From contig BGKB01000208.1 of NCBI GenBank assembly GCA_003116975.1, forward strand, positions 4,045-68,044: a stretch of DNA of 64,000 nucleotides, given 5' to 3'. The notes below the pieces were generated by a model that worked only from the letters and a program-made list of their open reading frames with translations, searched no databases and was not told the origin of the DNA. A program made the translations under genes and the position numbers. Origin of the DNA: Aurantiochytrium sp. KH105 (taxonomy: Eukaryota; Sar; Bigyra; Thraustochytrida; Thraustochytriidae). Shown one piece after another: positions 51,915 through 61,064 of this stretch (position 1 is the first letter of the stretch; each line of letters begins with the position of its first letter).

Positions 51915-52631
51915 GACCATTCCTTTTCATTTTTTGAGAATTACGACATGCCGCGGCGGTGTCTCGAGGTGAGGCCATTTCTTCGTTTCTCTCTCTCCGT
52001 GCGAGCAGGTGAAGGGTTTTTTACTGCTTCTATATGCAAATCCACGCGTAAAGGATACATGTCGCGCTGCTACTACTCCGCTCAGATCAAGCCAATGCAA
52101 ATCGCAGCTTTAAGACGCCAAGAAGACAGATTCGTCTTTTGGCCTAGGTTTATCGCACTTTGGGCGAGCATTGCTTGGCCATGGCATATGTACACGTAGG
52201 CCCACAACGATGCCCCATGTAGACAATGATAACCCCCTTGTGTTTTTTGGCTCTGCATTTGTTCTGTATTCTTGTGTAATTGAATTTTGCCAGCAATGAG
52301 GCTTTTAGAACCGGAGATTCACGTCTGCAGCTGTTACCAGACCAGGGAGCATTTCCAAGTGAGGCCATGGGCAAATCCAAATCTTGGACGGGCTGGCTGG
52401 CTGGCTGGCTGGCTGGCTGCCCGCCTTGCGCGCAAGCGAGCGTTCGCAGGAGCGCACCAGCAAGCAGACAGACAGAGAGACTGTCTGGTTGACTGCAAGA
52501 GGCTATCAGCACGAAACGGCGCACGCGCAGCAAAGACGGGAGCTTCAAGGAAGGCACTGTTGGCTCAACTTCATTTCAACTCGACTCATCTCAACCCGTC
52601 TCGTCTCGACCTGCCACGCGGGGTGAGCAAG
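51915..52631. other. Spacer and 5' region of the OSCA-like gene
   Basis: Holds the presenilin 3' end and the presumed promoter and 5' UTR of the next gene, with a (GGCT)n array and C/T-rich CTCGTCTCGACCT sequence just before the start. An in-frame ATG at 52296 could extend the downstream protein N-terminally, but that extension is encoded largely by the GGCT array and lacks domain character. Confidence 0.55.
52389..52419. repeat. (GGCT)n microsatellite
   Basis: About seven GGCT units roughly 215 bases upstream of the chosen OSCA-like start. Confidence 0.9.
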
Positions 52632-55574
52632 ATGTCGGCGAGCCCCACGGGGACGTTGTCGCCTTCTACAATGCCACCCACGACGATGGCACCAACTACG
52701 ATGTCTCCAACGACTTTCGCTCCTACAACCTTTGGCCCAACGACGTATGCTCCGACGAGCTTGGCGCCAACGACGCTAGCTCCAACGTTGGCGCCGACCC
52801 ACGCGCCCACCATGCCTGGCATCAAGCACCCCACCGACGAGATGCTCATGTGGGGCGGCCTTGCATACGGTGGCACAGCACTCGCGCTCATCATCTTATA
52901 CATGATCTTGGCGAGCTTCACAGGCAGAGAGACTTCGCTGAAGCGATGGCTTTCACCGCGTGGGTCCGTCAAGTGGCGCCAGATTTTGGCGAGAAACTGC
53001 CTTTGTAACTTGTACGTTCGCGAGGCTGACTTTGTGGCACAGTGCGGCATGGATGCGTACATGAGCTTACGCGGAATCCGTTTCCAAGCCGTGGCCATGT
53101 TTCTCGTGTCTCTCTTCGTTTCGGGCGGCCTGCTGCCCTTGTACTATGCGCAGGAGCAGCCCGAAAAATGTATCGATATTTGCGCCGGGGTAAAGCGCAA
53201 CGAGTCCTCCAGTAGTGCAGAATTCTACCACCAGTTTGATTCTGCGTCCATACTTGTCGACCGCCAGAGCGACGCCTTTCATTCGGATTGCGTGTGCTCG
53301 GGTGCCGACAAGCTCAGCATGGCAAGCATTGCACCAGGGAGCCCGCTGCTATGGTGTCCTGTGGCCGGCGTCGCTGTGGCGACGCTCATCCTCCTGCTGC
53401 TCTTGCGCCGCGAATATCGGGAAATTGTTCGCGTTCGCGCCGCGTACTGGCTCTCACAGCCGCCCGAGATGTTCACTGTCCTTTGCGACGACATTCCGAC
53501 GCACCTCGATTTGCATACCACCGAGGGGCTGCGTCGACACTTTGCCGGAATATTCCCCGATCAGATTTTACGCATTGACCCGGTACGCTTTAACGACGAA
53601 TCCTTGCTCAAACAAATGAGAGACGTAGCCAAGCGCCGCATGGCCTGTTATGACCGCATCACGCGCCTCATGGCACTTCGCGATCGGTATGGAAGAGTTC
53701 CGCGCTGTCACGCTGTCTGTTTGAACATGTGCTGCGGCTCCGGGTCAGGCGACGTGAGCTACTCAATCTCTCGCCTCGAGGAAAAGTACGAAGCGCTCAA
53801 CCGCGACTTCGAAGAGCTCTTTTACGCATACAAAAAGGTTGAAGAGGATGAGGCAGCCGGAAAGCTTGCGCGGCCCATTCGTGCATGCTTTATTACCTTT
53901 AGCTCTGCCACGGCCGCGACAATTTCCGCACAGGCGGTTCTGGATCACCGGTACAGCGTAGTTGCCGTGCACGCTTCGGAGCCGGACGATATTATTTGGG
54001 ACTCGCTCGGCTACGGCGCCACGCAGCGCGCCTGCAGCAAGTACGCGGCGCGCCTGGTTTTCTTTTTGCTGGTCATTTTCTGGGGCGCCTTTGCGGCCTC
54101 GGTTGGCGCGCTTACATCGCTCGATGTAATCAAGCGCGAAATCCCCCAGCTGCGCAAATTTCTCGAAGCCAACTCTGCGGTGGAGTCAATTGTTGAGCAA
54201 CTGGCACCGCTCCTGCTGTCCAGTTTGCTCGCCATTGTCAATCCGGTGGTCTGCTTCCTCGCGCGGGTTGAAGCACGAGCGTCGGAGGCGGACGCGGACC
54301 AGCTCGCCACGACCTGGTACTTTGTTTTCCTCGTTGTCCAGGTCTTTATCTTTTACGGTGTATCGGGCCCCATTTTTAACTCGATCGACGTGAGCAGACC
54401 TTCCGAGATTGTGTCTACACTCGCGTCGCGCATCCCGCAAAATGCCTCGTTCTACATTCTCTTTTTCGCGACCAAGTTTGTAACATTTCTGTGCCTGGAC
54501 ATGTACCGTGTCATTGACGTCTTACTCGACTTTTTGCGCAGGTGCCTTCTCGGCGCCGCCCTCTCGCACCGCGACCGCCGCAACGCGCGCTGCGGCTGCC
54601 ACGTTCTCTCTTTTCCGGCGCACCGTAATTTGTCTTCACTCAATGGCCAAATGCTCTTGCTCTTCTTTATTGCCATTTCCTATGCCGTCATTCAGCCTCT
54701 TATTGCACCCGTGGCCTGCGTCTTTTTTTATGTCGCCTACTTTGTCTATGCGCGCATGTTTCTCGCCGTCAACATGCAACGCTTCGATGCAGGAGGTACC
54801 CTGTGGACCCGGACGTACTACTGCTATGTCTCGGCGATACTTGTAGCGCAGCTGACCCTCATTGGTTTGCTCAGTCTTCGCCGCGGCTATGAGCAGTCGT
54901 CGGCTGTTCTGGTGCTCTTTTTGTTGACTGCCTTTGTTGCCGCCATGATTGACTTTCGCTACCGTCCGCTTGTGACAGCACTGCCACTCGATCTTGCGGC
55001 CCGTATCGATCAAAAGATCGACGATGACGAGCCCGCATCAATGTTGGCGGCTTCGGTTTGGCAGTACGGCATGCTGACAGGGGAGGATCCGAACTATTTG
55101 GGTCGACGCATCAAGGCGAACATTCGATTCGACGCACCCTTGGGCCCGGGTGCGGGCGGCAGCGGTGTGACGCCTTCCGGAGGTAGCCATCATCACGGAG
55201 GTCATCACAACAGCAGTAGTAACCTCGACGATACTTTTGATACCGGCGACGATGAGGACGACGACGATGGCATGGACGATCCTATTCTTGCCTCGTACAG
55301 AAATAATAGCGCTGACAGACTGCAGCAGCAGCAGCAGCAGCAACTCGGCCAAGATGGACTTCAAGGTCGACAGCATGCCTCGCCGCCCTCGGCTCGCATT
55401 GCTGGTTCGGGACGGTCGGGGGCCTTTGAATTCTTTTCCTACGAGCTCCCCGTCTTGCGCGAGCCTCCGATCTTGGACCTTCCAGAGTCCGCAACGCAGG
55501 ATGTTGGCAGAGACTCTCGACAGGCTAACTATGATGTGTCATCCAACACGGCACCATTGCTTCGGGAGCCATAA
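52632..55574 (+). CDS. OSCA/CSC1/TMEM63-family mechanosensitive or calcium-permeable channel
   Basis: 980 residues from the ATG at 52632 (context AGCAAGATG). Residues 5-65 are a Thr/Pro-rich mucin-like stretch of TMAPTTMSPTT type, before membrane segment 1 (about 78-101). The CSC1 N-terminal region follows (CGMDAYMSLRGIRFQAVAMF), then a helix pair, and a long cytosolic RNA-recognition-like domain with IPTHLD, SRLEEKYEALNRDFEELFYA and ACFITFSSATAATISAQ. The sequence HASEPDDIIWDSLGYG leads into the conserved multi-helix pore region. The C-terminus (about 840-980) is disordered, with His-rich, acidic DTGDDEDDDDGMDD and poly-Gln runs. Family members are osmo- or mechanosensitive cation channels or scramblases of the plasma membrane; which activity applies here cannot be told. 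The extracellular mucin-like leader is unusual for the family. Confidence 0.88.
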   Translation: MSASPTGTLSPSTMPPTTMAPTTMSPTTFAPTTFGPTTYAPTSLAPTTLAPTLAPTHAPTMPGIKHPTDEMLMWGGLAYGGTALALIILYMILASFTGRETSLKRWLSPRGSVKWRQILARNCLCNLYVREADFVAQCGMDAYMSLRGIRFQAVAMFLVSLFVSGGLLPLYYAQEQPEKCIDICAGVKRNESSSSAEFYHQFDSASILVDRQSDAFHSDCVCSGADKLSMASIAPGSPLLWCPVAGVAVATLILLLLLRREYREIVRVRAAYWLSQPPEMFTVLCDDIPTHLDLHTTEGLRRHFAGIFPDQILRIDPVRFNDESLLKQMRDVAKRRMACYDRITRLMALRDRYGRVPRCHAVCLNMCCGSGSGDVSYSISRLEEKYEALNRDFEELFYAYKKVEEDEAAGKLARPIRACFITFSSATAATISAQAVLDHRYSVVAVHASEPDDIIWDSLGYGATQRACSKYAARLVFFLLVIFWGAFAASVGALTSLDVIKREIPQLRKFLEANSAVESIVEQLAPLLLSSLLAIVNPVVCFLARVEARASEADADQLATTWYFVFLVVQVFIFYGVSGPIFNSIDVSRPSEIVSTLASRIPQNASFYILFFATKFVTFLCLDMYRVIDVLLDFLRRCLLGAALSHRDRRNARCGCHVLSFPAHRNLSSLNGQMLLLFFIAISYAVIQPLIAPVACVFFYVAYFVYARMFLAVNMQRFDAGGTLWTRTYYCYVSAILVAQLTLIGLLSLRRGYEQSSAVLVLFLLTAFVAAMIDFRYRPLVTALPLDLAARIDQKIDDDEPASMLAASVWQYGMLTGEDPNYLGRRIKANIRFDAPLGPGAGGSGVTPSGGSHHHGGHHNSSSNLDDTFDTGDDEDDDDGMDDPILASYRNNSADRLQQQQQQQLGQDGLQGRQHASPPSARIAGSGRSGAFEFFSYELPVLREPPILDLPESATQDVGRDSRQANYDVSSNTAPLLREP

Positions 55575-55610
55575 GTTCTTGGAAACCATGGCATATCATT
55601 TTATAAAAAT

Positions 55611-55616
55611 AATAAA
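55611..55616 (+). terminator. Possible polyadenylation signal AATAAA
   Basis: A canonical AATAAA lies 37 bases downstream of the OSCA-like stop codon in an AT-rich stretch. Polyadenylation signals in this lineage are not known to me, so this is tentative. Confidence 0.4.
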
Positions 55617-55736
55617 CATTGCTTGGGGCAAGCCGATTCATACTCAATCTCTTTATAGTCAGTTTCCAAAGATTATGCGTTGCTTCTGAGTGCGGCTCGT
55701 ACAATTCGCTGTTTCAGACTCGCTGTTTCAGACTCG

Positions 55737-55810
55737 GTTGCGGTGAATCTAGAATCGTCCACTTTGCAGACAGCGCGATGAAGAGTCCAGCAAGAATAGC
55801 TACGCAATAG
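55737..55810 (-). pseudogene. Decayed third fragment of the transporter 3' end
   Basis: GGTTGCGGTGAA, CTTTGCAGACA-GCGATGAA and CAGCAAGAATAGCT blocks match, in order and spacing, the coding end of the transporter at 56338-56402 and 59108-59170. More substitutions than in the 55881-56151 copy indicate an older event. Confidence 0.65.
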
Positions 55811-55880
55811 TTTTTTATTTTAATTAACAATATGATGTGACGGGGACGTTCAACATTGCATAATCGCTTTGAGAGCCATG

Positions 55881-56151
55881 AGTTTTCGAGACCATCGCGT
55901 TGGAACAAGGCGATACACGTACATTTTGGCGACACAAATACCATTTGTGGAGACACATACATTTCGGCGATGCACATACATTTTGATCGAAGTTCTTTGT
56001 TGTTACTTTTCAAAGTCTACTGGATCGACCTCCACTTCTGACATTCTACGGCCCGGTACTGGCTCTGTTGCGGTGAACGTATGACCGCGTTCTTTGCAGA
56101 CAACGCGATGAACAGGCCAGCGAGAATAGCTGCAGAAAAGACCGATCACTG
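55881..56151 (-). pseudogene. 271-bp tandem duplicate of the major facilitator gene 3' end
   Basis: Matches 56152-56422 at an offset of exactly 271 bp with only a few substitutions. On the minus strand it carries the last roughly 49 codons of the transporter (ending with DPVDFEK and TAA at 56003) plus 3' flank with the CACATACATTTTG motifs. It has no start and no membrane core, so it is a fragment. Low divergence points to a recent tandem duplication. Confidence 0.88.
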
Positions 56152-56273
56152 AGTTCTCGAGACCATCGCGTTGGAACAAGGCGATACACGTACATTTTGG
56201 CGACACAAATACCATTTGTGGAGACACATACATTTCGGCGATGCACATGCATTTTGATCGAAGTTCCTTGTAG

Positions 56274-57737
56274 TTACTTTTCAAAGTCTACTGGATCGAC
56301 CTCCACTTCTGACATTCTACGGCCCGGTACTGGCTCTGTTGCGGTGAACGTATGACCGCGTTCTTTGCAGACAACGCGATGAACAGGCCAGCGAGAATAG
56401 CTGCAGAAAAGACCGATCACTGGCCCCGGCCCCAAAAGCACAAATGCGATCCCTGGATCAACGCCCGCGTCCAGCACTGCCCCAAGAACTTGAATCCCAA
56501 CCACAGTGACGGAGAAACCAATGCATGTCGCCAGCGTAAGCGCAGTGCCCATGAGAGTATGCGGTGCGCTTTGGGCCAAGAGTGCGGCGAATTGCCCAGA
56601 GTCAGCGACAACGCTCCAGCCCCATATTGCAATGTAAACAAAAAAACCGACAGGAGTCATGCGTTGATACAATGGTGCAAGAAAACAGCAACACATGGAC
56701 GTAGCGAGTGACAAATTTGCCACGACAGCACTGCCAGGAAGAATGCCTCGACCAGCCCACAGGGCCCATACTCCTGCGACAGCGCAAGCGACTGCGCCGA
56801 TGGCCATGGCGAAGAACGTAAACATGGCCACTGGAAGGACTGGTGCCTGGCCCACTTTTAGGATCGCTTCATGCGCTTCAATTAGATTGGGTACATAGGT
56901 CCACCATGCATAGAGTTCCCAGCAATGCCCAAAATAGCCCATGGCGGCCGCGCGAAAGTCCTTGGCAGAGCAAATTTCCTTGATCGAGGCCCAACCCAGC
57001 TTAAGCACCTGCAACTCATGCGCAGGCGTGGACCAGGTCAACAAGGACCGAAAGGCTGGCCAAATGTCCTTCCAAGGAACAAGCACAAGAACCAAAAGGG
57101 CCCCGCCAATGAGGCTTAGAACTGAGACCGCGAGCAGCGTCATTTCAAAGGGGAGAGTATTGCCGAGACCGCGCAAGAGCCAGGGAAAGGCGGTGCCAAG
57201 CGTGGAAGCGCCGAGAAACAGTCCGAGGCGTGCTCCGAGTCCATGTGGGTACTGTTTGGCAGCAATTTTCATGCCCACTGGGAACACGCCGGCAAGGCAA
57301 ACGCCGACTAGGGTTCGCAAGGTTGCCCACACGACGAAATCTGTGTTGAGCACACAAAGAAAGTTCAAAAGGCTGCCGAGAGCGCACACGACCGCAAAAA
57401 CGACCTCTGCGCGGAACCGATCTGCCACGTTCAGGTATGTGAGCCCAAAGGTACCGACAATGAAGCCTACTTGCACAAGCGACGTAAGTGTGGCGATCTG
57501 AGTATCGCCAGTGCCATCGATCTGAGATGCGACCGCGTTGGGCGCAAACCACAAGGACGTCCCTGCAAACTGCGCAAATATAATGGTCGGGAGAACCGCA
57601 AAGCTTTTTGCTCCAGCGGCATCGCTCTCCATCTTCGCTCGCGAGTTAATCAACGAGTTCGGGGCTACGTCCGCTTCCTTTGTGGCGGCGTCCGACGCCG
57701 CTGCGCTGTCCGTGCTCGTATCAACACCACGAAGCAT
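56274..57737 (-). CDS. Major facilitator superfamily transporter, copy 1
   Basis: 487 residues from the first in-frame ATG (57737); the open frame extends upstream to 57788 but only with a GTG. A polar N-terminal tail of about 50 residues (Ser/Ala/Asp-rich) precedes about 12 hydrophobic segments starting at AVLPTIIFAQFAGTSLWFAP. The loop after segment 2 has LNVADRFRAEVVF, an MFS motif-A-like site, and segments 4-5 have GVFPVGMKIAAKQYPHGLGA. These stretches resemble bacterial MFS permeases of unassigned substrate, so lateral origin is possible. The substrate cannot be inferred. The start-proximal flank carries a (TTGC)n tract. Its paralogue follows at 59040-60506. Confidence 0.87.
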   Translation of the reverse strand: MLRGVDTSTDSAAASDAATKEADVAPNSLINSRAKMESDAAGAKSFAVLPTIIFAQFAGTSLWFAPNAVASQIDGTGDTQIATLTSLVQVGFIVGTFGLTYLNVADRFRAEVVFAVVCALGSLLNFLCVLNTDFVVWATLRTLVGVCLAGVFPVGMKIAAKQYPHGLGARLGLFLGASTLGTAFPWLLRGLGNTLPFEMTLLAVSVLSLIGGALLVLVLVPWKDIWPAFRSLLTWSTPAHELQVLKLGWASIKEICSAKDFRAAAMGYFGHCWELYAWWTYVPNLIEAHEAILKVGQAPVLPVAMFTFFAMAIGAVACAVAGVWALWAGRGILPGSAVVANLSLATSMCCCFLAPLYQRMTPVGFFVYIAIWGWSVVADSGQFAALLAQSAPHTLMGTALTLATCIGFSVTVVGIQVLGAVLDAGVDPGIAFVLLGPGPVIGLFCSYSRWPVHRVVCKERGHTFTATEPVPGRRMSEVEVDPVDFEK

Positions 57738-57859
57738 CTCTTTTCCGAGTTGTTGTCGCAGTGGCGGGCGTCTTCGTGCCCGACTCACGGTCCGAGCGGC
57801 AAGCGCCTCCTCGTGCCCTGCCTACCGCGCGTAGCGCACCAACGCGCGAGCGTCGCCCT

Positions 57860-58025
57860 TGGTTGGTTGCTTGTTTGGTTGGTTGCTTGTTTGGTTGGTT
57901 GCTTGTTTGCTTGCTCGTTTGCTTGTTTGCTTGCTTGTTTGCTTGTTTGCTTGCTCGTTTGCTTGCTTGCTTGCTTGCTTGCTTGCCTGCTTGCTTGCTT
58001 GCTTACTTGCTTGCCTGCTTACTGC
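57860..58025. repeat. Long (TTGC/TTTG)n tract
   Basis: About 165 bases of TTGG-TTGC-TTGT and TTGC units, starting about 120 bases upstream of transporter copy 1. In forward frames it encodes meaningless Leu/Ala/Cys strings. Confidence 0.93.
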
Positions 58026-58904
58026 CTGCGTGTCTTTTTCATCTCTTTCTGCGGACGGCTACGTGCACCCCCCGCAGCTGGGCCGAAAGTAGCGGGCCGC
58101 CGTCCGGCCAACACGCTTATACCTCTCTCCACAATAAAAAGTTTTGGATTAACAGTAAAAATGTAAATTGTCTCGTGTCTACTACGAACAGAAATCTTGT
58201 TTTAGAAGAATCACCTCAAATGATTATAGTATAGTATTATGTTTCTATTTACTCAGATACAAGACTTTTCATGTTCTGGATGCAAATAGCACCTTTATTA
58301 TAACTGTAAAGCCACGGCAGAATAGAAAAAACCGAGCTCATGGGCCGCCATGTGACCTTTTTGACTGCGAAGAAGGCAAGACGTCAATATTCGGCCGGTG
58401 CGTCCGAGACACGCAATGCGCACGGGGTTGTGAGTGCAACGACAAGGGTCCCTTTCGAGCACAGCGAAGCCTGCTGGAGGCCAAGCACTTGCTCTTTCGC
58501 TGACGACGTGACGCTTCATGCTGCCGACAACCCTGAAAGGCCATGCTGGCTTGCGCCACATCTCTGGACCCGAATCGCGTTAGACCTCACTGTCCCGCAA
58601 GGCTGACAAGCATCGACAATGCTACAAGGTTTGCCTTGAAAAGGAGAACCTGCCTCAAACATCTTTAGTCGGTAGGTGCACGCAGTATCCCGTGTGCACG
58701 CTGTGCAAGGGGTGCGCAACCCCCAAATGGTTAATACTTAAAATTAGATTTGGTGACAAGTAGACCAGGGTCGCAATCTGGCTACCAATGAAGCCAAGGA
58801 TTCGGGACGGAACAAGAAGTTGCAGACCGATGCAGGCGCTGGAAGCGACGATAGTCCGCACCAAGGATAGTTCTAGAACAGCACAAAACGCATCTATTAA
58901 AGAT

Positions 58905-59039
58905 CAACGTTGCATAATCGCTTCGAGAGCCACGAGTTCTCGAGACAATCGCGTTGGAACAAGGCATGACAGATACATTTTGGTGATACACATACATTTT
59001 GGCGATGCACATACATTTTGATCGAAGTTCTTTGTACAG
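58905..59039. repeat. Third occurrence of transporter 3'-flank motifs
   Basis: GTTGCATAATCGCTT-GAGAGCCA-GAG then GTTGGAACAAGGC and repeated CATACATTTTGG blocks match 55853-56000 and 56152-56273. The flank was therefore copied together with the transporter gene. Confidence 0.8.
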
Positions 59040-60506
59040 TTACTTTTCAAAGTTTATTGGATCGACCTCCACTTCTGGCATGCTACGGCCCGGTACTTCT
59101 GGCTCTGTTGCGGTGAACGTATGATCGCGTTCTTTGCAGACGACGCGATGAACAGGCCAGCGAGAATAGCTGCAGAAAAGACCGATCACTGGCCCCGGCC
59201 CCAAAAGCACAAATGCGATCCCTGGATCAACGCCCGCGTCCAGCACTGCCCCAAGGACTTGAATCCCAACCACAGTGACGGAGAAACCAATGCATGTCGT
59301 CAGCGTAAGCGCAGTCCCGATGAGAGTAAGTGGTGCGCTTTGGGCCAAGAGTGTGGAGAATTGCGCAGAGTCAGCGACGACGCTCCAGCCCCATATTGCA
59401 ATGTACACAAAAAAACCGACAGGAGTCATGCGTTGATACAATGGTGCAAGAAAACAGCAACACATGGACGTAGCGAGTGACAAATTTGCCACGACAGCAC
59501 TGCCAGGAAGAATGCCTCGGCCAACCCACAGGCCCCATGCTCCCCCAACAGCGCAAGCGACCGCGCCGATGGCAATGGCGAAGAACGTAAACATGGCCAC
59601 TGGAAGGACTGGTGCCTGGCCCGCTTTTAGCGTAGCTTCATGCGCTTCAATTAGATTGGGTACATTGGTCCACCATGCATAGAGTTCCCAGCAATGCCCA
59701 AAATAGCCCATGGCGGCCGCGCGAAAGTCCTTGGCAGAGCAAATCTCCTTGATCGAGGCCCAACCTAGCTTTAGCGCCTGCAACTCATGCGCAGGCGTGG
59801 ACCAGGTCAATAAGGACCGAAAGGCTGGCCAAATGTCCTTCCAAGGAACAAGCACAAGAACCAAAAGGGTCCCGCCGACGAGGGCTAGAACTGAGACTGC
59901 GAGCAGCGTTACTTCGAAGGGGAAATTATTGCCGAGACCGCGCAGGAGCCAGGGAAAGGCGGTGCCCAGTGTGAGAGCGCCTACAAGCAGACCGAGGCGT
60001 GCTCCGAGTCCATGTGGGTACTGTTTGGCGGCGATCTTCATGCCCACAGGGTACACACCGGCAAGGCAAACGCCGACTAGAGTTCGCAAAGTTGCCCAAA
60101 CTGCAAAATCTGTGTTGAGCACACAAAGAAAGTTCAAAAGGCTGCCGAGAGCGCACATGACCGCAAAAACGACCTCTGCGCGGAACCGATCTGCCACGTT
60201 CAGGTATGTGAGCCCAAAGGTACCGACAATGAAGCCTACTTGCACGAGCGACGTAAGTGTGGCGACCTGAGTATCGCCAGTGCCATCGATCTGAGATGCG
60301 ACCGCGTTGGGCGCAAACCACAAGGACGTCCCTGCGAACTGCGCAAATACAATGGTCGGGAGAACCGCCAAGCTTTTAGCTCCAGCGGCAGTGCTCTCCG
60401 TCCTTGCTCGCGAGTTGGTCGACGAGTTCGGGGCTACGTCCAATTCTCTCGCGGCGGCGTCCGACGCCGCTGCGCTGCCCGAGCTCTCATCAACACCACG
60501 AAGCAT
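59040..60506 (-). CDS. Major facilitator superfamily transporter, copy 2
   Basis: 488 residues from the first in-frame ATG (60506). It is collinear with copy 1 over its full length and very similar, including the QFAGTSLWFAPNAVASQIDG and GVYPVGMKIAAKQYPHGLGA segments, the long stretch DFRAAAMGYFGHCWELYAWW and the terminal SYSRWPVHRVVCKER. Differences cluster in the polar N-terminal tail, around the segment 5-6 region and near residues 315-340. One codon is gained near the C-terminus (TEPEVPG versus TEPVPG). Same strand and same order as copy 1, so this is a tandem gene duplication. Substrate unknown. Confidence 0.87.
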   Translation of the reverse strand: MLRGVDESSGSAAASDAAARELDVAPNSSTNSRARTESTAAGAKSLAVLPTIVFAQFAGTSLWFAPNAVASQIDGTGDTQVATLTSLVQVGFIVGTFGLTYLNVADRFRAEVVFAVMCALGSLLNFLCVLNTDFAVWATLRTLVGVCLAGVYPVGMKIAAKQYPHGLGARLGLLVGALTLGTAFPWLLRGLGNNFPFEVTLLAVSVLALVGGTLLVLVLVPWKDIWPAFRSLLTWSTPAHELQALKLGWASIKEICSAKDFRAAAMGYFGHCWELYAWWTNVPNLIEAHEATLKAGQAPVLPVAMFTFFAIAIGAVACAVGGAWGLWVGRGILPGSAVVANLSLATSMCCCFLAPLYQRMTPVGFFVYIAIWGWSVVADSAQFSTLLAQSAPLTLIGTALTLTTCIGFSVTVVGIQVLGAVLDAGVDPGIAFVLLGPGPVIGLFCSYSRWPVHRVVCKERDHTFTATEPEVPGRSMPEVEVDPINFEK

Positions 60507-60775
60507 CTCTTTTCCGAGGTGTCGTCGCAGCGGCGGGCGTCTTCGTGCCCGACCCACGGTCCGAGCGGCACGCGCCTCCTCGCGCCCTGCCTACCGCGCG
60601 TCGCGCGCCAAGGCGCGAGCGTCGCCCTGCTCGCTCGCTCGCTCTCGCTGCTCTTTCATCTGTCGCTCCCTCCCAGCAGACGGCAACGAGCTCCAGCGCC
60701 CAGCGGCAGCTGCCTCCGCCGCGCAGCCGCGCAGCCGCGCAGCCGGCCTCGATGGCCCCGGCGCGCGACGCTCCC

Positions 60776-60801
60776 TGCCTGCCTGCCTGCCTGCCTGCCT
60801 G
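60776..60801. repeat. (CCTG)n microsatellite
   Basis: About six CCTG units, roughly 270 bases upstream of transporter copy 2. Confidence 0.88.
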
Positions 60802-61000
60802 CGCGCCCGCCTGCGCCTCCCTGCGGCGGTTTGGCTCGGGGAGATGCTGGCTCGGGCGATCCGCTCGGGTGATTTGGTTGATCGCGCGACAGAAGATGGG
60901 GTCATCGATCGTGATCGATCGCTCTCGATGCGGCCCGAGCGGGCGGGGCCCTCGAGAAGCGCCGAGGCCCGGCCGAAGCAGACCCCGAACGTGGAGAAGA

Positions 61001-61048
61001 AGCGAAGCGAAGCGAGGCGAGGCGAGGCGAGGCGAGGCGAGGCGAGGA
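61001..61048. repeat. (GCGAA/GGCGA)n short tandem repeat
   Basis: About nine pentanucleotide units ending 17 bases before the ATG of the FN3-thioredoxin gene, so it lies in its 5' UTR or core promoter. Confidence 0.9.
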
Positions 61049-61064
61049 CGCGGGGAGCGGCAGC

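Larger units (their letters stand above)
55617..56151. other. Spacer with partial copies of the downstream transporter 3' end
   Basis: Contains a decayed copy (about 55737-55810) and a near-perfect copy (55881-56151) of the 3' end of the major facilitator gene that follows. Otherwise no gene is seen. Confidence 0.7.
57738..59039. other. Spacer between the two transporter copies
   Basis: Contains the promoter side of copy 1, the TTGC/TTTG tract at 57860-58025, and on the right (58905-59039) the 3' flank of copy 2, which shares CATACATTTTGGCGATGCACA-type motifs with the flanks at 55920 and 56190. The 58100-58900 portion shows no recognisable gene; short open frames there have no domain character. 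Confidence 0.6.
60507..61064. other. Divergent promoter region
   Basis: Lies between transporter copy 2 (minus) and the FN3-thioredoxin gene (plus). It contains a (CCTG)n array at 60776-60801, an ATCGATC-rich patch at 60904-60925 and a (GGCGA)n array ending just before the downstream ATG. No gene is seen. Confidence 0.6.

Noticed and set aside
52296-52631. N-terminal extension of the OSCA-like protein from the ATG at 52296
   Set aside because: It reads through the GGCT microsatellite into low-complexity peptide; the ATG at 52632 has better context. Kept as an alternative only.
57738-57788. Upstream extension of transporter copy 1 (and likewise 60507-60557 for copy 2)
   Set aside because: The extension starts only with GTG; the first ATG is 17 codons further in and at the equivalent place in both paralogues.
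57680-58234. Cys/Leu/Ala-rich open frames upstream of transporter copy 1
   Set aside because: They are translations of the TTGC/TTTG tract and have no biological composition.
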